Shown one piece after another: positions 10,234-18,366 of a DNA stretch of 64,000 bases (positions within the stretch are counted from its first letter, which is position 1; each line of letters opens with the position of its first letter). The stretch lies in NCBI RefSeq assembly GCF_019145195.1, contig NZ_JAHSTW010000005.1:186001-250000 (forward strand), in the 5' to 3' direction. The notes under the pieces are model-generated. The model saw only the letters and a list, made by a program, of their open reading frames with translations, was not told the origin of the DNA and made no database searches. Made by a program: the position numbers and the translations under genes. The DNA comes from Pseudomonas siliginis. GTDB taxonomy: Bacteria; Pseudomonadota; Gammaproteobacteria; Pseudomonadales; Pseudomonadaceae.

Positions 10234-13200
10234 ACTTCTTCTCCTTGCAAAGCATTCATGAACTGATCCATGTCGGACCAGTCGTCGTCGCCGCTCGCCT
10301 CGGCCAGTTGCCCGAGCACCTCGGCGAGATCCGCCAGCAGCGGTTTTTCGAACAGGCTGCGCAGCGGCAGCACCACGCCCATCTGCTCCTTGACCCGGGC
10401 AATCACCTGCGCGGCCAGCAACGAATGGCCGCCCAGTTCAAAAAAGTGATCGTCCAGGCCCACACGCGGCACGTGCAGCACCTCGGCCCAGACTTGCGCC
10501 AGACACTGCTCGGCTGGCGATTGCGGGGCGCGGTAATCGCCCTGCAACTGCGCCGGATCCGGCGTCGGCAAAGCCTTGCGGTCGAGCTTGCCGCTCGGCG
10601 TCAGCGGCAGGTTCGCCAGCAACAGCAGATGCCCCGGCACCATGTAATCCGGCAGGCTGGCTTGCAGCGCAGCGCGGGTCTGCTGACGGAATGCCGCTTG
10701 CGTCGCCGCGCTGGCGAGCACCGCAGGTTCTGTCACAACGTAGGCGACCAGTTGCGCACCGCCGGCGAATGGCACCGCCAGCACCACCGCTTCGCGAACG
10801 CCCGGACATTGCTGCAGGCGCGATTCGATCTCGCCCAGTTCGATGCGAAAGCCACGAATCTTCACTTGATGATCGACCCGGCCGACATACTCCAGCGCGC
10901 CATCGCCGCGCAGCCGCGCACGGTCGCCAGTGCGATACAGGCGCTGGCCGTCGGCAAACGGGTCGGCAATGAAACGCTCGGCGCTGAGGCTCGGTTGGCG
11001 GTGATAACCGCGCGCCAGACCCGGTCCACCGATGTACAACTCGCCCACCGCGCCTTGCGGCAGCAGGTTCAGATCATCGTCGAGCACGTACAGACGCCGC
11101 GCTGCCAGTGCGTGGCCGATCGGCATGCCGCGCCACGACACGTCTTGGGCGGTCAGCGCGGTGCAGTCATGAATCGTCGAGACCACCGTGGCCTCGGTCG
11201 GGCCGTAGGTGTTGAGCAGGCGCACATGGCCGAGCCCGGCCTGCTGCCACAGGCGCAAGCCGTCCACCGCCATGGCTTCGCCGCCGACGTGAATCTGCCG
11301 CAGCGCACCGAAACTGGCCGGCGGTTTCGCCGCGTATTCCTGCACCAGCCAATACCAATAAGCCGCCGGCAGGTCGGCCAGAGTGATGCCCTGATCGATG
11401 ATCACCTGATGCAGCGTCGCGCTGTCCCACAACGGCGCATCGCGCATGACCACGCTAGCGCCATGGCACAGCGGCGGGAAAAACTGCTCGACGAAGCCAT
11501 CAAAACTGCTCGTGGCGAATTGCAGAACCCGGTCGCCTTCGCGCAGATCGCTGTAGTCGATGGCGCGGGCAATGAACTCGCTCAGCGCGCCATGACTGAC
11601 CGCCACACCTTTCGGCCGCCCGGTGGAGCCAGAGGTGTAGATCACATAAGCGAGGTTGTCGGCTTCGACCGTGACCGGCAGGTTGTCGCTCTGCTCGCTG
11701 GCGGGCAACTGCTCCAGACACAGGCATTCGATGCCGTCGAGCGGCGGTAGGCTGGCGAGGCTTTGCCGGTCGCTGAGCAACAGGTTCAAACCGCTGTCAG
11801 CGAGCACATGGCGCAAGCGTTCGGCCGGGGTCTGCGGATCCAGCGGCACATAGGCACCACCGGCCTTGAGCACCGCCAGCAGCGCTACCGCCAATTCCAG
11901 AGAGCGCCCCAGCGCGACACCGACCAGCACGTCCGGGCCGACACCCTGTGCGCGCAACTGATGGGCCAAGCGATTGCTTCGAACGTTTAGTTCGTCGTAG
12001 CTGAATACCGGTGCAGGGGCAGTGGCCAACAGCACCGCCGGCGCTTGCGCAGTCCGTGCGACTTGCGCTTCGAACAGGCTTTGCACGCTAGTGAAACGAG
12101 GCGCTGGCGCGGTGGCCTGGATCAACCCGTGGCGTTCGCTGTCGGCGAGCATCGCCACTTCGCCGATCAACTGCTGCGGATCGCGGCACACCGACTGGAG
12201 AATGTTGCGCCAATGCCCGGCCAGCGCGGCGATGGTTGAAGCATCAAAAATATCCGTGGCGTAAGTGAAGGCAGCAAACAGTTGCTCGCCCTCCTCGCGG
12301 GTGTCGAGCATCAGATCACTGGTGGCCGCGTGTTGCCGAGCGCTGCCGGCCAGTTGCTCTTCGCTCAGATAACCCACGCGCAAGCCTGAAGCGAGTTGCG
12401 CCTGATGCAAATCGGTAACCAGCGGCTGGTGGTTGAACATCACCTGAAACAGCGGATTGTGGCTTTGGCTGCGCGCCGGTTGCAGGGCTTCGATCAAGGC
12501 GTCGAACGGCAGATCCTGATGGGCCTGGGCGCCCAGTGCAGCCTGGCGCAGGTTCTGCAGCAACTCAGTGAAGGGCGTTTGTGCGGTGACCACGCTGCGC
12601 AGGATCTGCGTGTTGACGAAGAAGCCGATCAGGCCTTCGGTTTCACTGCGGGTGCGGTTGGCGATCAGCCCGCCGACACGAATATCGGTCTGGCCGCTGT
12701 AGCGATGCAACAGGGTCTTGAACGCCGCCAGCAGCACCACGAACAACGTCACGCCCTGACGCTGGGCAAGGTTTTTCAGTTCTTCGCGCAGGGCCGCGTC
12801 GATCACCGTTTCCAGGCGTGCGCCTTGATGGCTGGCTTGCGCCGGATAGGCGCGGTCGGTGGGCAATTCCAGCACGGGATGTTCGTCGCCCAGTTGCGTG
12901 CGCCAGTAGTCCAGTTGCCGCTCGCGCTCACCGGCCTCCAGCCAGCTGCGTTGCCACAGTGCGTAGTCGCGGTAATGCACGCTCAACGCCGCCAGCGTCG
13001 GTTCACGCCCGGCCACCAGCGCGTCGTAAGTGCGCATGAATTCGTCGATCAGAATGTTCATCGACCAGCCGTCGGCGATGATGTGATGCAGGGTCAGCAG
13101 CAGCACGTGTTCCTGCGCGGCCAAGCGCAACAGACGCAGACTCAGCAGCGGGCCGTTTTGCAGGTCGAAGGCCTGGGTCGCCTCGGCCATCATGTGCTGC

Positions 13201-13631
13201 TGCGCCAGCGGCCAGCGCTGAGCTTGGGGCAACTCGCTCAGGTCAGTCACGGGCAACTTCAGTGGCTTTGGTTCGGCCACACGCTGGAAGGCCCGCTCGC
13301 CGTCCTGGCCGAAGGTGGTGCGCAAACATTCGTGGCGCGCCGCCAGACGGCTGAAGGCCTGCTCCAGTGCCTCGACTTGCAACTCACCATCCAGACGCAC
13401 AGCCATCGGCAGGTTGTAGGCGGCGCTGGACGGCTCCAGTTGCCAGAGAAACCACATGCGCTGCTGCGCGTAAGACAGGCCGTCACGCTCGGCGATGCCA
13501 TCGCAGGCGGTCATGGGCAGCTGCGCAAAATCGATGCCCTCGCGGGCCATGCCGGCGAGGAACAGACGGCGTTTGTCCTGGGGCAATTCGATAAAGCGGC
13601 GGGCTAGTTTCTGTGCGTCTGCGGCATTCAT
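10230..13631 (-). CDS. Pyoverdine-type NRPS, C-A-PCP (predicted Lys)
   Basis: Single-module synthetase of 1133 aa and first NRPS of the operon. The C domain carries HHIIADG from H181, the A domain YTSGSTG from Y665 and catalytic K1015, and the carrier LGGHSLL has its phosphopantetheine serine at S1070. The specificity code reads D-G-E-D-H-G-T-V-V, the type I associate with lysine or another basic residue in pyoverdine synthetases. No epimerase is present, so the residue stays L. Because it begins with a C domain, it should accept a chain from an upstream synthetase; in pyoverdine that is the acyl-Glu-Tyr-Dab chain made by PvdL, which is not in this window. A PvdS-type promoter box lies at 13689-13712. 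Start supported by AAGGA 8 bases upstream. Confidence 0.95.
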   Translation of the reverse strand: MNAADAQKLARRFIELPQDKRRLFLAGMAREGIDFAQLPMTACDGIAERDGLSYAQQRMWFLWQLEPSSAAYNLPMAVRLDGELQVEALEQAFSRLAARHECLRTTFGQDGERAFQRVAEPKPLKLPVTDLSELPQAQRWPLAQQHMMAEATQAFDLQNGPLLSLRLLRLAAQEHVLLLTLHHIIADGWSMNILIDEFMRTYDALVAGREPTLAALSVHYRDYALWQRSWLEAGERERQLDYWRTQLGDEHPVLELPTDRAYPAQASHQGARLETVIDAALREELKNLAQRQGVTLFVVLLAAFKTLLHRYSGQTDIRVGGLIANRTRSETEGLIGFFVNTQILRSVVTAQTPFTELLQNLRQAALGAQAHQDLPFDALIEALQPARSQSHNPLFQVMFNHQPLVTDLHQAQLASGLRVGYLSEEQLAGSARQHAATSDLMLDTREEGEQLFAAFTYATDIFDASTIAALAGHWRNILQSVCRDPQQLIGEVAMLADSERHGLIQATAPAPRFTSVQSLFEAQVARTAQAPAVLLATAPAPVFSYDELNVRSNRLAHQLRAQGVGPDVLVGVALGRSLELAVALLAVLKAGGAYVPLDPQTPAERLRHVLADSGLNLLLSDRQSLASLPPLDGIECLCLEQLPASEQSDNLPVTVEADNLAYVIYTSGSTGRPKGVAVSHGALSEFIARAIDYSDLREGDRVLQFATSSFDGFVEQFFPPLCHGASVVMRDAPLWDSATLHQVIIDQGITLADLPAAYWYWLVQEYAAKPPASFGALRQIHVGGEAMAVDGLRLWQQAGLGHVRLLNTYGPTEATVVSTIHDCTALTAQDVSWRGMPIGHALAARRLYVLDDDLNLLPQGAVGELYIGGPGLARGYHRQPSLSAERFIADPFADGQRLYRTGDRARLRGDGALEYVGRVDHQVKIRGFRIELGEIESRLQQCPGVREAVVLAVPFAGGAQLVAYVVTEPAVLASAATQAAFRQQTRAALQASLPDYMVPGHLLLLANLPLTPSGKLDRKALPTPDPAQLQGDYRAPQSPAEQCLAQVWAEVLHVPRVGLDDHFFELGGHSLLAAQVIARVKEQMGVVLPLRSLFEKPLLADLAEVLGQLAEASGDDDWSDMDQFMNALQGEEV

Positions 13632-13688
13632 GCGTGGAGTCCTTGCTGATCGGCGGCGTGACCTGGAGACCCGGTCGTATCAACAAGA

Positions 13689-13712
13689 ACGAATGGCCCG
13701 CGCAATGATTTA
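13689..13712 (-). promoter_or_regulatory. Iron-starvation (PvdS) box for the NRPS operon
   Basis: On the minus strand TAAAT (13712-13708), exactly 16 bases, then CGT (13691-13689). This is the -35/-10 arrangement of promoters used by the extracytoplasmic sigma factor PvdS. The predicted transcription start is about 50 bases before the first NRPS gene, so the NRPS genes can be transcribed independently of the hydroxylase gene. Confidence 0.75.
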
Positions 13713-13759
13713 GCGCGCCAGCGGCAATCACGGCCCGACGGTACAAAGGCCAGACAGAC

Positions 13760-13796
13760 AAATGCCGAAGCCGGTACAGGCCCGGATTCGGCATTT
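13760..13796 (-). terminator. Hairpin between hydroxylase gene and NRPS operon
   Basis: Inverted repeat AAATGCCGAA ... TTCGGCATTT with 17 bases between the arms, 23 bases after the hydroxylase stop. It probably ends or attenuates the thioesterase-hydroxylase transcript before the separate NRPS promoter. The T-run is short, so termination strength is uncertain. Confidence 0.6.
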
Positions 13797-13818
13797 GAGT
13801 TGAAGGGTTGCGAACAGG

Positions 13819-14802
13819 TCAGCGCACGTCCTGCGAATGCCCCTCGGCCATCGCCACGATGACTTTGCGCGGCCCTTCGAACGGTGAGCGCGCGTGAGCC
13901 GAGAGCATATTGTCGAGCATCAGCACATCGCCCTCCTGCCAGGGGAAACTGATCGCACAGTCGTCGAGCACCGCGCGAATCTGCGCCAGCACTTCGTCTT
14001 CGATCGGCGAGCCGTCGCCGTAGTAGACATTACGCGGCAGGTCTTCTTCGTCAACGATATCGAGCAGACTTTCGCGCACGTCCGCTGGCAGGTTGGAGAT
14101 GTGAAACAGGTGCGCCTGATTGAACCAGACGTGGTCGCCGGTCACCGGGTGCACCGCCACCGCCTGACAGGTCTGCCGCGTGCGCAGCTCACCGTCGTCC
14201 TTCCATTCGCAGACAATGCCGTGGGCCTTGCAGTAGACCTCGACGACTTCACGGTCTTCGGTGTTGAACACGTCTTCCCACGCCACGTCGAGGCCGTTGC
14301 CGAAGTTGCGCACATACATCAGGCCTTTACTGACGAAACGCTCGCGGATCGCCACGGGGATGCGCCGGTACACTTCGCGACTGTCGGCAATCGGCGTCTC
14401 GCCGCCGGACTTGGCGGCGATCATGCTGTAGAACCAGATTTTCATCGGCCAGTCGCGGGAATAGGCCTGTTCGTTGTGCAACGGAATGCTCTGGTGCGCC
14501 GGGTATTCGGTGGAGGTGTACACGCCTTGAGTGACGTTGGTGCGCGGCGTCGAGCCGAACTCGTAGTTGAGCAATGGATGGCCGAAACTCGCGGCAAACT
14601 GGCGAAACTGCTCGGCACCGTCGAGGCGGAAGCCGCGAAACAGCACGCCACCGTCGCGCAGCAGGTGCTCGTCAACCAAGGCCTTCAATTCATCGAATAC
14701 CGCCAGCAGATCGGTGTCGGCATCGCTCGCCTCGACCAGCAGCGGCAAGCGCCCGCGCTGCGGCAGCAGTGGCCGCACGGAAAATCCCAGAGCAACAGCC
14801 AT
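13819..14802 (-). CDS. SyrP-like TauD/TfdA-family aspartate beta-hydroxylase
   Basis: Non-haem Fe(II)/2-oxoglutarate dioxygenase of 327 aa. The metal facial triad is visible as H109-x-E111 (PLHNEQ) and distal H303, with R312 as the likely 2-oxoglutarate ligand. Overall it resembles SyrP, the free-standing enzyme that beta-hydroxylates carrier-bound Asp in syringomycin assembly, and homologues in pyoverdine clusters. Here it most likely hydroxylates the Asp loaded by module 1 of the 2607-aa NRPS, giving the iron-chelating beta-OH-Asp residue. Start supported by AGGAGG 6 bases upstream. It lies 35 bases downstream of the thioesterase gene on the same transcript. Family call is firm; the precise substrate is inferred from the adjacent Asp module. 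Confidence 0.88.
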   Translation of the reverse strand: MAVALGFSVRPLLPQRGRLPLLVEASDADTDLLAVFDELKALVDEHLLRDGGVLFRGFRLDGAEQFRQFAASFGHPLLNYEFGSTPRTNVTQGVYTSTEYPAHQSIPLHNEQAYSRDWPMKIWFYSMIAAKSGGETPIADSREVYRRIPVAIRERFVSKGLMYVRNFGNGLDVAWEDVFNTEDREVVEVYCKAHGIVCEWKDDGELRTRQTCQAVAVHPVTGDHVWFNQAHLFHISNLPADVRESLLDIVDEEDLPRNVYYGDGSPIEDEVLAQIRAVLDDCAISFPWQEGDVLMLDNMLSAHARSPFEGPRKVIVAMAEGHSQDVR

Positions 14803-14837
14803 GACTGGCCTCCTGAAAATGATAGATGAGGCGCGTC

Positions 14838-15578
14838 TCAGAACGCCGGTTGCACGGCCTGCGCAAGGCGTCGGTGATGCACTTCCAGATGGGTCTTGAT
14901 CGTGCGAATGACCCGCGCCTCGTGCTCATGAATGAAGAAATGCCCGCCGGTCATCATGTCCACCGAGAAACTGCCCAGGGTCTCCTTGCTCCAGCCGATC
15001 AGTTGTTCGGTGGTGGCGCGGTCTTCCTTGCCACCGAGCACGTGCACCGGGCAATTGAGCAAGGGCCGCTCGGCAGGCGTAAAGCGGCCGCACATCATGA
15101 AATCGGCGCGCAGCACCGGCAGGGTCAGGCTCATCAGCTCTTTATTGGCGAGGATTTCTTCGCTGGTGCCCTGAAAGGTGCGCAACTGTTCGATGAGTTC
15201 TTCATCACTGCGCGGTTCGGCAAAGCCGCGGTCGTAATCGCTGCGCATGGACGGCGCGGCGGTGCCGGAGGCGAACAGCGCCAGCGGCTCCGGCACACCC
15301 AATTCGCGAAAGGCATGGGCCATTTCGCAGGCCAGCAACGCACCGAGGCTATGCCCGAACAACGCATACGGGCCTTGCAGCCCCGCTTTGTGCTCGCGCG
15401 CCAGTTGCCGCGCCAGTGCGCGCATGTCGGTTTGCAGCGGTTCATCGAACCGCGCGCCACGCCCCGGCAGTTCCACCGGTTGCAATTGCAGCCACGTCGG
15501 CAGTTGACGCCGCCAGCGGCTGTAAACCATGGCGCTGGCGCCCGAATAGGGCAGGCACAGCAATGTCAGCTTGGTCAC
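14838..15578 (-). CDS. Type II thioesterase (PvdG-like)
   Basis: External editing thioesterase of 246 aa, alpha/beta-hydrolase fold. The nucleophile is S77 in FGHSLGA (GxSxG), and the C-terminal histidine lies in TGGHFF. Such enzymes remove misloaded acyl or aminoacyl groups from NRPS carrier proteins. It is the first gene of the leftward operon and is preceded by an iron-starvation box at 15613-15636. The start is GTG at 15578 with AAGGA 7 bases upstream. In P. aeruginosa the comparable gene pvdG lies beside pvdL; the family is clear, but orthology to pvdG is not shown, so no symbol is given. Confidence 0.85.
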   Translation of the reverse strand: MTKLTLLCLPYSGASAMVYSRWRRQLPTWLQLQPVELPGRGARFDEPLQTDMRALARQLAREHKAGLQGPYALFGHSLGALLACEMAHAFRELGVPEPLALFASGTAAPSMRSDYDRGFAEPRSDEELIEQLRTFQGTSEEILANKELMSLTLPVLRADFMMCGRFTPAERPLLNCPVHVLGGKEDRATTEQLIGWSKETLGSFSVDMMTGGHFFIHEHEARVIRTIKTHLEVHHRRLAQAVQPAF

Positions 15579-15612
15579 CGCGCTTTCCTTGAAAAATGTG
15601 TCTGCAAGAAAG

Positions 15613-15636
15613 ACGGATCACTGGCCGGACAAATTA
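15613..15636 (-). promoter_or_regulatory. Iron-starvation (PvdS-type) box, thioesterase side
   Basis: Minus strand TAATT (15636-15632), 16 bases, then CGT (15615-15613), inside CGACTAATTTG. It has one mismatch to the TAAAT consensus. It lies about 35 bases upstream of the thioesterase start codon and is divergent from the box at 15650-15673. Confidence 0.6.
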
Positions 15637-15649
15637 GTCGCCCGGCCGC

Positions 15650-15673
15650 TAAATTCCGCCGCCAGCCGCTCGT
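15650..15673 (+). promoter_or_regulatory. Iron-starvation (PvdS) box, SCP2/cupin side
   Basis: Plus strand TAAAT (15650-15654), 16 bases, then CGT (15671-15673), matching the PvdS -35 and -10 elements exactly. It lies 41 bases upstream of the GTG start at 15715 and only 13 bases from the divergent box, so both transcripts should respond to iron limitation together. Confidence 0.75.
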
Positions 15674-15714
15674 TGCCTGTTCAGGAAAAAAACAACAATC
15701 GCGAGGGAATCACC

Positions 15715-16848
15715 GTGGACCTGCAGAGCATTCTGGGCAAGTTGTTCGCCAACGCCGGCGCGGTCGGCATCGAGGGGGTTTTCCAGTTCATCTTCAGTGG
15801 GCAACAGGCGTACTGGTATGACATCAAGTCCAGCCGGCGCACGGAAGCCGGGCGCCACCCGAGCCCGGACGTGACCATCGAAGTCGCGGAAAAAGATTTT
15901 CTCGGGATCATGGCCGGCGTGGTCAATGTAGAGGAACTGTTCGCCAGCGGGCGCCTGAAGATCGGCGGCAACATGGGCCTGGCGACGATGTTGCCGCAGA
16001 TCATCGACCACGCCCGCCAGGGTGGCGGCACGGTGGCAAAGGTCGACATGAACAAGCGCTACCCGACGCCGCCACGCTTCAGCGAAAAGCTCACTGCCGC
16101 GCTGCCTCGCCAGACCAGCGTCGAACGTCGTGCGCGCGCCGAGTTGAGCCGGCACGAATTCGAAACTCGTTATTTGCCCAACGGCATTCCGTTGGTGATC
16201 AGCAATGCCCTGCACGACTGGCCATTGTTCAGCCTGAGCCGCGAGGAATCGCTGGTGCATTTCGCCGAGCTGCAAGGCATCACCCGCCATGGCGATTACG
16301 TGAAGAAGACCTTTTCCACCGAGCGTGATTTCCGCTCGACCTCAATGGCCGAGTTCATCGCCTCGCTGGACAGCCCGGCGGTCAAGGGCGCGGACGGCGA
16401 GCCGCCGGCGTACATGGGCAACAACATCCTGCCGGCGCAATTGTTGGAGCAGATCCAGTACCCGCCCTACTTCGACACGTCGCTGTTCATCCCGCCACGC
16501 ATCTGGATCGGCCCCAAGGGCACGCTGACGCCGTTGCACCGCGATGACACCGACAACCTCTTCGCGCAGGTCTGGGGACAGAAGAAATTCACCCTTGCCG
16601 CGCCGCATCACCGCGAGGCACTGGGCACTTGGTCGACCGCGCCCAAGGGAGGCCTGGATGGCTGCGATTTCAACCCGGACGCGCCGGACTATGAACGTTT
16701 CCCGGCAGCGCGGGAGGTGACGTTTCTGCGGGTGACGCTGGAGGCTGGGGATCTGCTGTTTTTGCCAGAGGGCTGGTTCCATCAGGTGGAGTCGGTGTCG
16801 ACTTCGCTGTCAGTCAACTTCTGGGTCGACTCAGGCCGCGGCTGGTAA
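15715..16848 (+). CDS. SCP2-domain plus JmjC-type cupin dioxygenase-like protein
   Basis: 377 aa from the GTG at 15715, which has GAGG 8 bases upstream; a longer open frame from 15571 would overlap the divergent thioesterase gene and is not preferred. The N-terminal ~100 residues resemble an SCP2 sterol/acyl-carrier domain. The rest is a Cupin_8/JmjC domain with the HxD motif at H275-R-D277 and the second metal histidine at H356 in GWFHQV, so an Fe(II)/2-oxoglutarate oxygenase is expected. The PvdS box in front and the divergent NRPS operon point to siderophore tailoring or a linked role. The true substrate is unknown. A second hydroxylation site (for example another Asp or His) is possible but not shown. 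Confidence 0.8.
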   Translation: MDLQSILGKLFANAGAVGIEGVFQFIFSGQQAYWYDIKSSRRTEAGRHPSPDVTIEVAEKDFLGIMAGVVNVEELFASGRLKIGGNMGLATMLPQIIDHARQGGGTVAKVDMNKRYPTPPRFSEKLTAALPRQTSVERRARAELSRHEFETRYLPNGIPLVISNALHDWPLFSLSREESLVHFAELQGITRHGDYVKKTFSTERDFRSTSMAEFIASLDSPAVKGADGEPPAYMGNNILPAQLLEQIQYPPYFDTSLFIPPRIWIGPKGTLTPLHRDDTDNLFAQVWGQKKFTLAAPHHREALGTWSTAPKGGLDGCDFNPDAPDYERFPAAREVTFLRVTLEAGDLLFLPEGWFHQVESVSTSLSVNFWVDSGRGW

Positions 16849-16863
16849 CACCGCAAAATAACT

Positions 16864-16951
16864 GTCGGAGCGAGCCTGCTCGCGAATGCGTCGTATCAGG
16901 TATGAAGATATTTACTGACACACCGCCTTCGCGAGCAGGCTCGCTCCCACA
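16864..16951. repeat. REPIN: two inverted REP palindromes
   Basis: GGAGCGAGCCTGCTCGCGAA near 16866 and its inverted partner near 16930, separated by about 40 bases, between the convergent cupin and MFS genes. This is the typical P. fluorescens REPIN arrangement and may also act as a transcript-end stabilizer. Confidence 0.85.
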
Positions 16952-16959
16952 GTGGAATT

Positions 16960-18132
16960 TCATTTCAAGTGACGGAAACTTTGGAACGCTGAAATCAGCA
17001 CCACCGCCCCCGCCGCAATCGCCAGCCAGAAGCCGCTGCGCGCGCCGAACGCATCCACCAGCGCGCCGGAACCAGCGGCGCCGATCGCCACGCCGATGCT
17101 CAGTCCGGTCACCAGCCAGGTCAGGCCTTCGGTCAGTTTGGCTGGTGGCACGATGCGTTCGATCAACGCCATCGCAACAATCAACGTCGGCGAAAAGAAC
17201 AGCCCGGCGATAAATACCGCGATCGACAAGCCGAGGATGTTGCTCGCCAAAAGCAGCGGCAGCGTGGTCACTGCCGTCGCCACACCGCCGTAGAGAAACA
17301 GGCGCGGCAACGGCAGTTTCGAACGCATCGCACCGAAGGCGATGCCGGCCAAGCATGAACCGATCGCGTATACCGACAAGACAATACTGGCCGCTGCCGG
17401 CTGGCCCTGGTGCTGGGCGAAGGCGACGCTGACCACGTCGATCACCCCGACGATCACGCCCATCGCCAACATCAACGCCAGCAGCCATTGCACGTCGGTC
17501 GAGCGAATGATCGAGCCCTGATGCTGCGACTCCTGCGCGTGCACGGGCGGCTCGGTGCTGCGCTGGGCGACAAACGCCGTCACGCCGATGGCCAGGGCCA
17601 ACAGCGCCGCCAGCGGCCCGGCCTCGGGAAACACCGCGACCGACAGGCCCACCGACAGCGGCGGCCCGACGATAAAACACACTTCGTCGAGCACCGACTC
17701 CAGGGCATACGCCGTCTGCAATTGCGGCTGGCCACGGTAGATCTCGGTCCAGCGCGCCCGCACCATCGCCGACATGCTCGGCATGCACCCGGCCAGCGCG
17801 GCGAAGACGAACAACGTCCAATCCGGCGCCTGCACACGCGTGCACAGCAGCAACATCAATAACCCGCCGCCACCGGTCAGCGCTGCGATCGGCAGCACCC
17901 GCCCCTGCCCATAACGGTCCACCAACCGCGATACCTGCGGCGCGCAAAACGCCGTGGCCAAAGCAAACGTCGCCGCCACCGCACCCGCCAGCGCATAACC
18001 GCCGTTCAACTGCGCGAGCATGGTGATCAGGCCGATGCCGGTCATGGAAATCGGCATGCGCGCCAGCATCCCGGCCAGCACAAACGCACGGGCACCGGGG
18101 GCGGTGAACAATTCGCGATAGGGGTTTGCCAT
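16960..18132 (-). CDS. MFS transporter
   Basis: Major facilitator superfamily protein of 390 aa with about 12 hydrophobic segments and the loop 2-3 signature VDRYGQGR. Start set at the ATG at 18132 because GAGG lies 9 bases upstream; an ATG 15 bases earlier lacks a good ribosome site. It is most similar in pattern to small-molecule efflux permeases of the inner membrane. It lies next to the pyoverdine locus, but no PvdS box is visible upstream, so a role in siderophore export is not supported. It is convergent with the cupin gene across a REPIN. Confidence 0.85.
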   Translation of the reverse strand: MANPYRELFTAPGARAFVLAGMLARMPISMTGIGLITMLAQLNGGYALAGAVAATFALATAFCAPQVSRLVDRYGQGRVLPIAALTGGGGLLMLLLCTRVQAPDWTLFVFAALAGCMPSMSAMVRARWTEIYRGQPQLQTAYALESVLDEVCFIVGPPLSVGLSVAVFPEAGPLAALLALAIGVTAFVAQRSTEPPVHAQESQHQGSIIRSTDVQWLLALMLAMGVIVGVIDVVSVAFAQHQGQPAAASIVLSVYAIGSCLAGIAFGAMRSKLPLPRLFLYGGVATAVTTLPLLLASNILGLSIAVFIAGLFFSPTLIVAMALIERIVPPAKLTEGLTWLVTGLSIGVAIGAAGSGALVDAFGARSGFWLAIAAGAVVLISAFQSFRHLK

Positions 18133-18250
18133 TGATTGCAGCCTCATCAGGGGCGGCCAAGTTGCCATAGCCTTGAATGCCGTGGAAGCGCGCAATTGTT
18201 AGCGGTCTGTGAAGGCCCCTTCGCTCGCACATTCGAAATGCCGTCCCCCG

Positions 18251-18273
18251 GTGGGAGCGAGCCTGCTCGCGAA
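18251..18273. repeat. Single REP palindrome
   Basis: GTGGGAGCGAGCCTGCTCGCGAA upstream of the SDR gene, in the divergent MFS/SDR interval; a singlet without an inverted partner. Confidence 0.75.
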
Positions 18274-18366
18274 GGGGCCGGCGCAATCACCGCATCCAGC
18301 AAATGAACTCTCAGCGTCTGCCATCAGTCAGCTACTTAAGTCTCTGGAACCAAGGCGCGAATCGTC

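Noticed and set aside
16960..18132. MFS gene as a dedicated pyoverdine exporter
   Set aside because: No PvdS box, opposite orientation to the cluster and separated by a REPIN; only the generic MFS call is kept.
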